Part shown: piece after piece, positions 1 to 10,519 of the stretch
Numbering within the stretch: position 1 is the first letter of the stretch
Layout: each line of letters opens with the position of its first letter
DNA from: Microbacterium maritypicum MF109
GTDB taxonomy: Bacteria; Actinomycetota; Actinomycetes; Actinomycetales; Microbacteriaceae
NCBI RefSeq assembly: GCF_000455825.1
Contig: NZ_ATAO01000179.1
Span: 89,884 to 153,883 of the forward strand
DNA length: 64,000 nt
Direction: 5' to 3'
The notes under the pieces: generated by a model
Told to the model about the DNA's origin: nothing
The model's database searches: none
The model's input: the letters and a program-made list of their open reading frames with translations, nothing else
Translations under genes and position numbers: made by a program

Positions 1-25
1 CAGGAACCCCACCTCCGGGGTTCTG
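1..25. terminator. Hairpin at window start
   Basis: A 7-bp stem (GAACCCC at 4-10, GGGGTTC at 17-23) with a 6-nt loop lies 55 nt upstream of the first gene. It could end an unseen upstream transcript or sit in the leader of the importer operon. There is no T-tract, so a terminator role is a guess. Confidence 0.35.
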
Positions 26-78
26 CTCCATCCGGAGCGATCCCTCCTGCAGTGCAGCACCGAGAGGAAACAAGAGAA

Positions 79-1767
79 ATGATCCGTAACGGAAGGCGCA
101 AGATTGCGCTCACCGCGATTGCCGGAGCATCCGTCCTCGCCCTGGGCCTCACGGCCTGTGGCGGCGGCAGCGACAGCGGCAACGCCGATGGCGACCGGGC
201 CCTGCGTGTCTGGGCCGGCAGCCAGACCCCGATCGCCGCGAACTACAACCCGTTCGCACCGACAGTGCTCCATGGCGCGCTCGGACCGATCTACGAACCG
301 CTGTTCTTCTACAACAAGACCGCGGACTCCGAGCCGGTCGGCCTGATCGGTGACTCGTTCGAGTACAACGAGGACGGCACGGTCATCACCGTGACCATCA
401 AGCCCGACCTCAAGTGGAGCGACGGCGAGCCGCTCACGGCCAAGGACGTGGCGTTCTCGTTCAACTACGAGGCCAACAACCCCGAAGGCAACGGTCTGGT
501 CTCCGCCGAGGCCACCGACGACACGACCGCCGTCCTGACCTACTCGTCCGCGCAGTACACCACGGAATTCCAGCGGATGGGGTCGAGCTACATCCTCCCC
601 GAGCACGTGTGGAAAGACGTCAAGGACTTCGCCAACTTCACGAACGAGGACCCCGTCGGATCCGGCCCCTACGTTGTCGACAAGACCACGAGCGAGTCCT
701 ACACGCTGGTGGCCAACGAGAACTACCGTGATGCCGACAAGCTCGGCATCAAGAAGGTCCAGTACATCGCGGTCGACAACAACCAGACCGCTCAGGACCT
801 GCTCGCCGCCGGCAAGCTCGACTGGACCGGCATGTTCATCCCGAACCCGGACGACGTGACCGGCAACGGCAAGATCGACTGGATCAACACGCCCCAGGAC
901 CCGACGGTTCTCTACACCTGCTCGAACGCCGACCTCGGCTGCACCGGTCCGCAGACCGACGTCGCCGTGCGTCAGGCGCTCAACGTCGCGATCGACCGCT
1001 CCACCATCAAGGACAAGGCGTTCGTCGGGCTGACGGGCGACATCTCTCCCGCGTTCACTCTGCTGCCGCGCGACGAGAAGTGGCTCGCCGATCCGGCCAA
1101 CGAGGTCAGCCCGCAGGAGGCGAACGCCGCCGAGGCCGGTTCGATCCTCGAGGCCGCCGGCTACACCAAGGGCTCCAGTGGCATCTACGAGAAGGACGGT
1201 GTGCCGCTCGAGCTCACGCTCACCTCGGTCGACGGCTGGACCGACTACAACGACGCCGCGAAGCTGATCGCTGAGCAGGCTGAGGCCGCCGGTATCAAGA
1301 TCACGGCATCGACCGTGCAGTGGCAGGAGTTCTCCGACTCCCGTCAGGGTGGCGACTTCCAGCTGATCATGGGTGGTGTGATCGGCACGTCCGTCGCCGA
1401 CCCGTTCCAGATCTACCGCGACTGGTTCGGCGGCACCGCCGTCGAGTCGACGAGCCCCGTCGGCACGGAGGTCCCGGCAGGCCGTTGGAACTTCAGCCGT
1501 TACAGCAACCCGGTCGTCGACACCGCGATCCAGTCGGCGATCAGCACGAACGACGAGGCGACGAAGAAGGAGCTGTACGCGACGATTCAGACCGAGATCG
1601 TCCGTGACCTGCCCTACATCCCGCTCGTGATCAACGCGACGCAGACCTTCTACAACACGAAGGACTACACGGGCTGGCCGACCGAGGAAGACCTCTACGC
1701 CTTCCCGCCGTCCTGGGGTGCGATCGCGGCAGGCTACGTGCTGACGCAGCTGCAGCCGGTCAAGTAG
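79..1767 (+). CDS. Family 5 ABC importer, substrate-binding lipoprotein
   Basis: This 562-aa protein is an extracytoplasmic solute-binding protein of the SBP_bac_5 (DppA/OppA-like) family. It has a basic N-terminus, a hydrophobic stretch and a lipobox LTAC at about residues 23-26, so it should be a membrane-anchored lipoprotein. The ATG at 79 is chosen over an in-frame GTG at 52 because GAGAGGA lies 10 nt upstream and the signal peptide then starts normally. It is the first gene of a five-gene importer operon. The early motif (NYNPF ... IYEPLFFYN) recalls cello-oligosaccharide binders as much as peptide binders, so the substrate is open. Confidence 0.93.
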   Translation: MIRNGRRKIALTAIAGASVLALGLTACGGGSDSGNADGDRALRVWAGSQTPIAANYNPFAPTVLHGALGPIYEPLFFYNKTADSEPVGLIGDSFEYNEDGTVITVTIKPDLKWSDGEPLTAKDVAFSFNYEANNPEGNGLVSAEATDDTTAVLTYSSAQYTTEFQRMGSSYILPEHVWKDVKDFANFTNEDPVGSGPYVVDKTTSESYTLVANENYRDADKLGIKKVQYIAVDNNQTAQDLLAAGKLDWTGMFIPNPDDVTGNGKIDWINTPQDPTVLYTCSNADLGCTGPQTDVAVRQALNVAIDRSTIKDKAFVGLTGDISPAFTLLPRDEKWLADPANEVSPQEANAAEAGSILEAAGYTKGSSGIYEKDGVPLELTLTSVDGWTDYNDAAKLIAEQAEAAGIKITASTVQWQEFSDSRQGGDFQLIMGGVIGTSVADPFQIYRDWFGGTAVESTSPVGTEVPAGRWNFSRYSNPVVDTAIQSAISTNDEATKKELYATIQTEIVRDLPYIPLVINATQTFYNTKDYTGWPTEEDLYAFPPSWGAIAAGYVLTQLQPVK

Positions 1768-1807
1768 TAAAGGAGTCGGGGAAGAAGGAAGTCAGGAAAA
1801 CAGTGAC

Positions 1808-2803
1808 ATGAAGTTCTATGCACGAAGAATCGGGTTCTACGCGTTCACGCTCTGGGCCGCGATCTCCATCAACTTCCTTCTTCCCCGGCTCATGCCGGGG
1901 AACCCGGCCGACATCATGATCGCCAAGATGCAGCGAGCAGGCGGTGAGGTCTCCGAGACCGCCATCCGCAACATCAAGCTGCTGCTCGGCGGCGACGATT
2001 CCTCTCTCTGGGAGCAGTATCTGTCCTACTGGGGACGCATGTTCCAGGGCGATCTCGGAGTATCGGTCACCAAGTTCCCCACTCCGGTGACGGAGCTCAT
2101 CGCCGGTGCGCTTCCCTGGACGCTCGTCCTGGTCGGCACCGCGACCGTCATCTCCTTCGTCCTCGGCGTCGTGCTCGGCGCCTGGGCCGGATGGAAACGA
2201 GGCACCTGGGTCGACCACCTGATCCCCGTCACGACTGTGCTCCAGTCGATCCCGTACTTCTGGTTGGCGCTGATCCTCGTCTCGGTGTTCGCGGTCGGTC
2301 TCGGCTGGTTCCCGATCTTCGGCGGGTACGACGTCTTCGACTACCCGGACGGCCCCGAGCCGACCTGGGCGTTCTTCACCGACGCCGTCGCGCACGCGAT
2401 CCTGCCCGCTATCACGATCGTGATCAGCTCGGTCGGCGGGTGGATGTTCGGCATGCGCAACATGATGGTCTCCACGCTCGCCGAGGACTACGTGCTGACG
2501 GCGGAGGCGAAGGGTCTCCGGCCCCGTCGCGTGCTCACCACCTACGCGGCCCGCAATGCGGCGATCCCCTCGATCGCGGGCTTCTCGATCACGCTCGGTT
2601 TCGTGGTCGCCGGCTCGATCGTGATGGAGCAGGTGTTCACCTACCCCGGAATCGGCAAGCTGATGTTCCAGGCCGTGACCAACAACGACTACGCGCTGAT
2701 GCAGGGACTGTTCCTCGTCATCACCCTGACGGTGCTCGCCGCCAACTTCATCATGGACCTCGTCTATGGCTTCATCGACCCGAGGGCTCGCCAGAATGTC
2801 TGA
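1808..2803 (+). CDS. ABC importer permease, DppB/OppB type
   Basis: This 331-aa inner-membrane permease has an N-terminal transmembrane segment, a periplasmic-facing insert and a cluster of further membrane segments. The EAA loop that contacts the ATPase is visible as EDYVLTAEAKGLRPRR near residues 223-238. It ends in the usual family signature (VYGFIDPRAR). It follows the binding protein by 40 purine-rich bases and overlaps the next permease by 8 nt, so translation is coupled. It forms the channel with the product at 2796-3773. Confidence 0.92.
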   Translation: MKFYARRIGFYAFTLWAAISINFLLPRLMPGNPADIMIAKMQRAGGEVSETAIRNIKLLLGGDDSSLWEQYLSYWGRMFQGDLGVSVTKFPTPVTELIAGALPWTLVLVGTATVISFVLGVVLGAWAGWKRGTWVDHLIPVTTVLQSIPYFWLALILVSVFAVGLGWFPIFGGYDVFDYPDGPEPTWAFFTDAVAHAILPAITIVISSVGGWMFGMRNMMVSTLAEDYVLTAEAKGLRPRRVLTTYAARNAAIPSIAGFSITLGFVVAGSIVMEQVFTYPGIGKLMFQAVTNNDYALMQGLFLVITLTVLAANFIMDLVYGFIDPRARQNV

Positions 2804-3773
2804 CACGAAGAACCCGCTCCTGACGCAGGAGCCACCCGTCACCGCCCCGGCCAGCACGGTCTCGCTCGCCACGCAGCAGGGGCGCAAGCGTCGTCGCATC
2901 CTTCCCAGCACTTCGCCGAAGTTCATCGTCGGCGTGATCCTGGTCGCGGCCATCGTGCTGTTCGCGATCATCGCGCCGATCTTCTCGCAGGACCCGCGCA
3001 GCACGGCGAACCCTGCGCTCCAGCCGCCCTCCGCGGAACACTGGCTCGGCACCACCAAGCTCGGCAACGACATGTTCGCGCAACTGGCGATCGGCGCTCA
3101 GGGGTCCCTGCTCATCGGTGTGACCGCCGGCGGCATCGCGATCGTGCTGTCGTTGTTCTTCGGCGTTCTGGCCGGATATCTGGGCGGCTGGCGCGAAGAC
3201 GGTCTCGCACTCCTCACGAACGTGATGATCGTGATCCCCGGGCTTCCGCTGGTGATGGTCATCGCCTCGTTCGTGCCGCAGCGCAGTTGGCAGCTCGTCG
3301 CGTTCGTGCTCGGCATCACCTCCTGGGCCGGGGCGGCATATGTGCTCCGGCTCCAGACACGATCGCTCCGCACGCGTGACTACGTCTATGCGTCGAAGGT
3401 CGCAGGGGAACGGTCGTTCCGCGTGATCCTGGTCGAGATCATGCCGAATCTCCTGCCGCTGCTCACGGCCCAGTTCCTCTTCGCGATCATCTTCGCGATC
3501 CTCGGAGAGGCCGGCCTGTCCTACCTCGGTCTCGGCCCCAACTCCTCGATCACGTGGGGATCGATCCTCAACGACGCTCAGTCGGGGCAGGCCCTCGGAC
3601 GCGGTGCCTGGTGGTGGTTCGTCCCGCCGGGGCTCATGATCGCGATTCTCGGTGCCGGCCTGTCGCTCATCAACTTCGCGATCGACGAGGTCATCAATCC
3701 GAAGCTGCGCAATGCGCCCGAAGCCGCGCGGCGTGTGCGCAAGGCCGCCAAGACCAAGGGAGTCACCGCATGA
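2796..3773 (+). CDS. ABC importer permease, DppC/OppC type
   Basis: This 325-aa permease has an N-terminal OppC_N-type cytoplasmic tail and first membrane segment, then a BPD_transp_1 domain with an EAA loop (RDYVYASKVAGERSFRVI). The ATG at 2796 is chosen over an upstream ATG at 2766 because it gives the typical DppC N-terminus and the 8-nt overlap with the first permease. The C-terminus is basic. Its stop overlaps the start of the ATPase gene (ATGA), so it belongs to the same operon. Confidence 0.92.
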   Translation: MSDTKNPLLTQEPPVTAPASTVSLATQQGRKRRRILPSTSPKFIVGVILVAAIVLFAIIAPIFSQDPRSTANPALQPPSAEHWLGTTKLGNDMFAQLAIGAQGSLLIGVTAGGIAIVLSLFFGVLAGYLGGWREDGLALLTNVMIVIPGLPLVMVIASFVPQRSWQLVAFVLGITSWAGAAYVLRLQTRSLRTRDYVYASKVAGERSFRVILVEIMPNLLPLLTAQFLFAIIFAILGEAGLSYLGLGPNSSITWGSILNDAQSGQALGRGAWWWFVPPGLMIAILGAGLSLINFAIDEVINPKLRNAPEAARRVRKAAKTKGVTA

Positions 3774-4621
3774 GCGAGCCGGTCCTGACGGCGCGGAACG
3801 TGTCGATCGAGTATGAGGTGGATCCGCCGGTGAAGGCCGTGCGGGATGTGTCGCTGACGTTGAACCGGGGCGAGATCCTGGGTTTGGCGGGGGAGTCGGG
3901 CTGCGGGAAGACGACCCTGGCCTACGGCATGAACCGTCTGCTCAAGGCTCCGGCTCTGATGACGGGCGGGGAGATCGTGTTCCATGACCGGGATGGTCAT
4001 GACATCGACATCGTGGGACTGGACGGCGAGGGTCTGCGCGCGTTCCGGTGGGACAAGATCTCGATGGTGTTCCAGGGGGCGATGAACTCGTTGAACCCGG
4101 TGATCAGTGTCAAGGCACAGATCTTCGACATTTTCGACACGCACCGGCCCGGGATGAGCAAGAAGGCGAAGACCGCGCGGGCGGAGGAACTGCTGACGCT
4201 CGTCGGCGTGGACCCCAACCGCCTGTCGAGTTTCCCGCATGAGCTGTCGGGTGGCATGCGGCAGCGCATGATGATCGCGATGGCTCTGGCCCTCGATCCG
4301 CAGGTGATGATCATGGACGAGCCGACCACGGCGCTGGACGTGGTCGTGCAGCGGGGCATCATCCGGGAGATCATGCGGCTGCGGGAGAAGCTCGGATTCG
4401 CGGTGATCTTCATCACGCATGATCTGCCGATGCTGATCGAGATCAGTGATCGGATCGCGATTATGTTGCAGGGGCAGATCGTCGAGGAGGGAACGGCGGA
4501 GGAGATCTACCGGACTCCGCAGCACGAGTACACGAAGCGGTTGCTGTCGAGCTTCCCGTCGCTCAAGGGCGAGCGGGGCGACTTCGTCCGCACCGGTGTG
4601 AGCCAGGAGGGCGTCCGATGA
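3770..4621 (+). CDS. ABC importer ATPase, DppD/OppD type
   Basis: This 283-aa ATPase energises the importer. The Walker A motif GESGCGKTT is at residues 41-49, the signature LSGGMRQR begins near 159, and Walker B with DEPTTALD is near 183. The Q-loop reads VFQGAMNSLNPV, a form often met in oligosaccharide-type members of this family. It starts in an ATGA overlap with the permease and ends in one with the second ATPase. Its codon use is G-rich (many GTG, TTG, CGG and GGG codons) and unlike the CTC/GTC-rich permease genes upstream, which hints at a different recent history. Confidence 0.93.
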   Translation: MSEPVLTARNVSIEYEVDPPVKAVRDVSLTLNRGEILGLAGESGCGKTTLAYGMNRLLKAPALMTGGEIVFHDRDGHDIDIVGLDGEGLRAFRWDKISMVFQGAMNSLNPVISVKAQIFDIFDTHRPGMSKKAKTARAEELLTLVGVDPNRLSSFPHELSGGMRQRMMIAMALALDPQVMIMDEPTTALDVVVQRGIIREIMRLREKLGFAVIFITHDLPMLIEISDRIAIMLQGQIVEEGTAEEIYRTPQHEYTKRLLSSFPSLKGERGDFVRTGVSQEGVR

Positions 4622-5493
4622 CCACGAGCATCACGAGCTCCACCGCGGCCGTGCCGCAGGTGGCGACGTTGGAAGCGCGGAATCTGGTGAAGGATTTCCA
4701 CCTGCGGTCGGGATTCAAGACCAGCATCCTCCATGCGGTGAAGGACGTGTCGTTCACCATCGAGGCGGGCAAGACGGTCGCCCTGGTGGGGGAGTCGGGG
4801 TCGGGGAAGTCGACGATCGCCCGGATGCTGATGAAGCTGGAGACGCCCACCAGCGGCGAGATCCTGTTGGACGGGAAGGCGTCCGGGGCTCGGGGGCGGG
4901 CGTTGGAGCGCTACCGCGCGGACGTGCAGATGGTGTTCCAGGACCCGTTCGCGTCGTTGAACCCGTTCCACACGATCGTTCATCATCTGGAGCGGCCGAT
5001 CCGTCTGCACCACCCGGAGCTGTCGCGGGCGCAGGTGCGGGAGCGCGCGGTGGAGCTGTTGGAGCGGGTGCGTCTGACCCCAGGGGAGAGTTTCGCGGAG
5101 CGGCGCCCGCACGAGCTCTCGGGCGGGCAGCGACAGCGTGTCGCGATCGCGCGGGCTCTCGCCCCGGGCGCCCGGTTCATCGTCGCCGACGAGCCGGTCT
5201 CGATGCTGGACGTGTCGATCCGGCTGGGGGTGTTGAACCTTCTCGCAGATCTGCAGCGCGAGGAGAACCTGGGTGTGCTGTACATCACACACGACCTGGC
5301 CACGGCGAGGCACTTCTCGGATGAGATCATGGTGCTCTACAAGGGCGACGTCGTCGAGCGCGGCCCCGCGGACGAGGTCATCCTCAACCCACAGCACGAA
5401 TACACCAAGACGCTCCTCGGTGCAGCACCAGAGCCCGACAACCTCGGCCGCCTGCGCGACGAGGTGCGGGCCGAACTCGGCATCACCCGCTGA
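4618..5493 (+). CDS. ABC importer ATPase, DppF/OppF type
   Basis: This 291-aa ATPase is the partner of the preceding one. Walker A GESGSGKST is at residues 58-66, the signature LSGGQRQR and DEPVSMLD follow, and the C-terminal oligopeptide-type extension is present. It is the last gene of the operon and is followed by a long inverted repeat. The G-rich codon style of the previous gene continues through about position 5330, then the last 50 codons return to the CTC/GTC style of the rest of the window. Confidence 0.92.
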   Translation: MTTSITSSTAAVPQVATLEARNLVKDFHLRSGFKTSILHAVKDVSFTIEAGKTVALVGESGSGKSTIARMLMKLETPTSGEILLDGKASGARGRALERYRADVQMVFQDPFASLNPFHTIVHHLERPIRLHHPELSRAQVRERAVELLERVRLTPGESFAERRPHELSGGQRQRVAIARALAPGARFIVADEPVSMLDVSIRLGVLNLLADLQREENLGVLYITHDLATARHFSDEIMVLYKGDVVERGPADEVILNPQHEYTKTLLGAAPEPDNLGRLRDEVRAELGITR

Positions 5494-5509
5494 CGGCCGG
5501 CGCTCCGCC

Positions 5510-5568
5510 TTCGAATCGCGTGAATGGTCGCGTCGGACCCCGGAACGGGACCATTCGCGCGATTCGAA
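5510..5568. terminator. 20-bp inverted repeat after the first importer operon
   Basis: Two 20-nt arms (5510-5529 and 5549-5568) are complementary apart from one G-T wobble, with a 19-nt loop. The position, 16 nt after the last ATPase stop, fits a terminator. There is no T-tract, and the outer ends are the palindrome TTCGAA, so a protein site or small repeat element is also possible. Confidence 0.55.
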
Positions 5569-5607
5569 CGCGCTTCCGGAGAATCCGGCACCGAGGATCC
5601 GACCGGC

Positions 5608-5613
5608 TAGACT
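5608..5613 (+). promoter_or_regulatory. Putative -10 box of the gcv operon
   Basis: TAGACT is the only good -10 hexamer in front of the riboswitch. It would place +1 near 5620, about 30 nt before the first aptamer. No clear -35 is visible, which is common in actinobacteria. Confidence 0.45.
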
Positions 5614-5648
5614 GGACCCACAATTGAAGACAGGCCGAATGAACCACG

Positions 5649-5836
5649 CGGGAGAGCCCCGGCGAACGCAGCCGGGCACCGAAGGAGCAAGCCTCCCCGC
5701 CAATCTCTCAGGTACGCGTACCGCGCGGTTCCGGCCACTCTGAAAAGCGATCCGGCGACTCTGCGGATCCGCCGACGGTGAAAGCCCCGCCTCCGTGCAC
5801 GGGTGAAGCTCTCAGGCCCATGACAGAGGGGGAGTT
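5649..5836 (+). promoter_or_regulatory. Tandem glycine riboswitch upstream of gcvTHP
   Basis: Two glycine aptamers lie side by side. Aptamer I (about 5649-5743) shows GGAGAG, the core CACCGAAGGAGCAAGCC and the closing AATCTCTCAGG. Aptamer II (about 5751-5836) shows CGACTCTG, the core CCGACGGTGAAAGCC and the closing GCTCTCAGGCCCATGACAG. The short A-rich linker between them is typical of cooperative tandem forms. Glycine binding would switch on the glycine cleavage genes that start at 5888. This is also the content of the only gene-free stretch over 300 bases in the window (5494-5887). Confidence 0.93.
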
Positions 5837-5840
5837 CCGA

Positions 5841-5862
5841 GGAACGACGGTGCCGCCGTTCC
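5841..5862 (+). promoter_or_regulatory. Hairpin in the glycine riboswitch expression platform
   Basis: GGAACGACGG and CCGCCGTTCC pair with a single mismatch around a TG loop. The hairpin sits between aptamer II and the gcvT ribosome binding site (GGGAGAA near 5877). It lacks a T-tract, so translational or Rho-dependent control is more likely than intrinsic termination. Confidence 0.5.
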
Positions 5863-5887
5863 GCCCGACACAGCCCGGGAGAACTCC

Positions 5888-7012
5888 ATGTCCGACCCCC
5901 GCTACACCCCGCTGCGCGCACGCCATGAGGCGCTCGGCGCATCGTTCACCGACTTCGGCGGCTGGCAGATGCCGGTGCGGTACACCTCCGACCTCGCCGA
6001 ACACCACGCCGTGCGCCAGAGCGCGGGCATCTTCGACATCTCGCACATGGCCGAGTTCACGGTCCAGGGCAGCGGGTCCGCCGATTTCCTCGACAACGCC
6101 CTGACCGGCCGCCTCTCGGCGCTGGCCGTCGGGAAGGCGAAGTACTCGCTCCTGCTCGCCGAGTCCGGAGGGATCATCGACGACGTGATCGTCTATCGCC
6201 TCGAGGGCGACGACTTCCTCATCATCTCCAACGCGGGTAACCGCGACGCCGTCTCCGCTGCTCTTCGCGATCGCACCGACGGCTTCGACGTCGTGGTGCA
6301 GGACGTCTCCGACGACTATGCACTCATCGCCGTGCAGGGACCGAACGCCGAGGCGATCCTCGCCGAGACGCCGGGCATCACAGACGTCAGCATTCCCTGG
6401 ACCGAGCAGAAGTACTACGCCTGGGCGTCCGCGAACTTCGACGGCGTGCCCGTCCTCCTCGCGCGCACCGGTTACACCGGCGAGGACGGCTTCGAGCTTC
6501 TGGTCGCCGCCGACCTCGCCGCGTCGCTCTGGGATGCGCTCCTCGCCGCGGGCGCACCGCACGGCCTCGTCCCCGCCGGACTCGCCGCGCGCGACACCCT
6601 GCGGCTCGAGGCGGGTATGCCCCTGTACGGACACGAGCTGAGCCTCGACACCCGGCCGGCGCAGGCGGGCCTTGGCCGGGTCGTCGTGAGCGCGAAGGAG
6701 CAGTTCATCGGCAAGGCCGCTCTCTCCGCCGCTGCGGAGTCGGCCGAAGCACCGGAAGCGCCGGTCCTGGTCGGACTCGTCGCCGAGGGCAAGCGCGCCG
6801 GTCGCGCCGGCTACGCCGTGGTCGACGAACACGGGTCGGTGCTCGGTGAGATCACGAGCGGCGCGCTCAGCCCCACGCTCGGTCATCCGATCGCGATGGC
6901 CTACGTGACCCCGTCTTCCGCGGAAGAGGGAACCGCAGTATTCCTTGATGTGCGGGGAACCAGAATCCCCGCGACCGTGACCGCCCTGCCTTTCTACCGG
7001 AGGACCAAATGA
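5888..7012 (+). CDS. gcvT: Glycine cleavage system T protein (aminomethyltransferase)
   Basis: This 374-aa enzyme transfers the methylene carbon from the aminomethyl-lipoyl H protein to tetrahydrofolate and releases ammonia. The N-terminal signature ([13 protein letters not shown]) and the GIFDISHM segment typical of GcvT are clear, and the length is usual. The ATG at 5888 follows GGGAGAA. It is first in gcvT-gcvH-gcvP under a glycine riboswitch and overlaps gcvH by ATGA. Lipoamide dehydrogenase and the lipoylation enzymes are not in this window. Confidence 0.97.
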   Translation: MSDPRYTPLRARHEALGASFTDFGGWQMPVRYTSDLAEHHAVRQSAGIFDISHMAEFTVQGSGSADFLDNALTGRLSALAVGKAKYSLLLAESGGIIDDVIVYRLEGDDFLIISNAGNRDAVSAALRDRTDGFDVVVQDVSDDYALIAVQGPNAEAILAETPGITDVSIPWTEQKYYAWASANFDGVPVLLARTGYTGEDGFELLVAADLAASLWDALLAAGAPHGLVPAGLAARDTLRLEAGMPLYGHELSLDTRPAQAGLGRVVVSAKEQFIGKAALSAAAESAEAPEAPVLVGLVAEGKRAGRAGYAVVDEHGSVLGEITSGALSPTLGHPIAMAYVTPSSAEEGTAVFLDVRGTRIPATVTALPFYRRTK

Positions 7013-7386
7013 CCGATCTCGCCGCACTCCACTACACCGAAGAGCACGAGTGGATCGCCGCTGACGGCGACACCGTGACCATCGGGATCACCGACTACGC
7101 CGCCGAGAAGCTGGGCGACGTCGTGTTCGTCGAGCTCCCCGCCGTCGGCACCGAGGTCACCGCAGGAGCGGTCGTCGGCGAGATCGAATCGACGAAGTCG
7201 GTCGGCGAGCTCTATGCTCCCGTCTCGGGCACGGTCGTCGAGATCAACGACGCAGCGGTGGATGACCCGTCGCTCGTCAACGCGGCGCCGTTCGAGGGCG
7301 GATGGCTGCTCAAGGTCACCGTCGCCGCCGGTGCTCTCGACGGTCTGCTCGACCGCGACGCCTACGTCGCTCTCACGGAGGGCTGA
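7009..7386 (+). CDS. gcvH: Glycine cleavage system H protein
   Basis: This 125-aa lipoyl carrier shuttles the aminomethyl group between P, T and L proteins. The lipoylation site is Lys63 in [15 protein letters not shown], and the flanking sequence matches the family well. Its ATG overlaps the gcvT stop and gcvP starts 7 nt after its stop, so the three genes are co-translated. Confidence 0.97.
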   Translation: MTDLAALHYTEEHEWIAADGDTVTIGITDYAAEKLGDVVFVELPAVGTEVTAGAVVGEIESTKSVGELYAPVSGTVVEINDAAVDDPSLVNAAPFEGGWLLKVTVAAGALDGLLDRDAYVALTEG

Positions 7387-7393
7387 TTCTCCA

Positions 7394-10300
<2,907 letters not shown>

Positions 10301-10320
10301 GCCTCGTGCTCGTCTGAGCA

Positions 10321-10362
10321 GACGGTGTCGCGCTTCCGTGCGGAAGCGCGACACCGTCTTGT
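10321..10362 (+). terminator. Terminator of the gcv operon
   Basis: A perfect 18-bp stem (10321-10338 with 10341-10358) closes on a tiny loop and is followed by TTGTGTG, 20 nt after the gcvP stop. Confidence 0.85.
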
Positions 10363-10383
10363 GTGTCGCGGTGTTTCTCCGGT

Positions 10384-10455
10384 GTTACAGATGGTCACCA
10401 CTCAGTAACAGTTCGTTAGCTGAAGGCGGCTGTGAGCGAAGCGGCGGGTTACGCT
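10384..10455 (+). promoter_or_regulatory. Operator-like repeats and -10 before the second importer
   Basis: Nested inverted repeats lie at 10384-10409: GTTAC (10384-10388) and GTAAC (10405-10409) flank the near-palindrome TGGTCACCA (10392-10400). A -10-like TACGCT is at 10450-10455, about 65 nt before the GTG start at 10520. The layout suggests a regulated promoter, but no regulator gene is adjacent. Confidence 0.4.
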
Positions 10456-10519
10456 CAGGTATCCCTGCGTGTTCGATGGTGAGCGCGCAGACTCAGCACT
10501 GTCCACAGGAGGACGAAAA

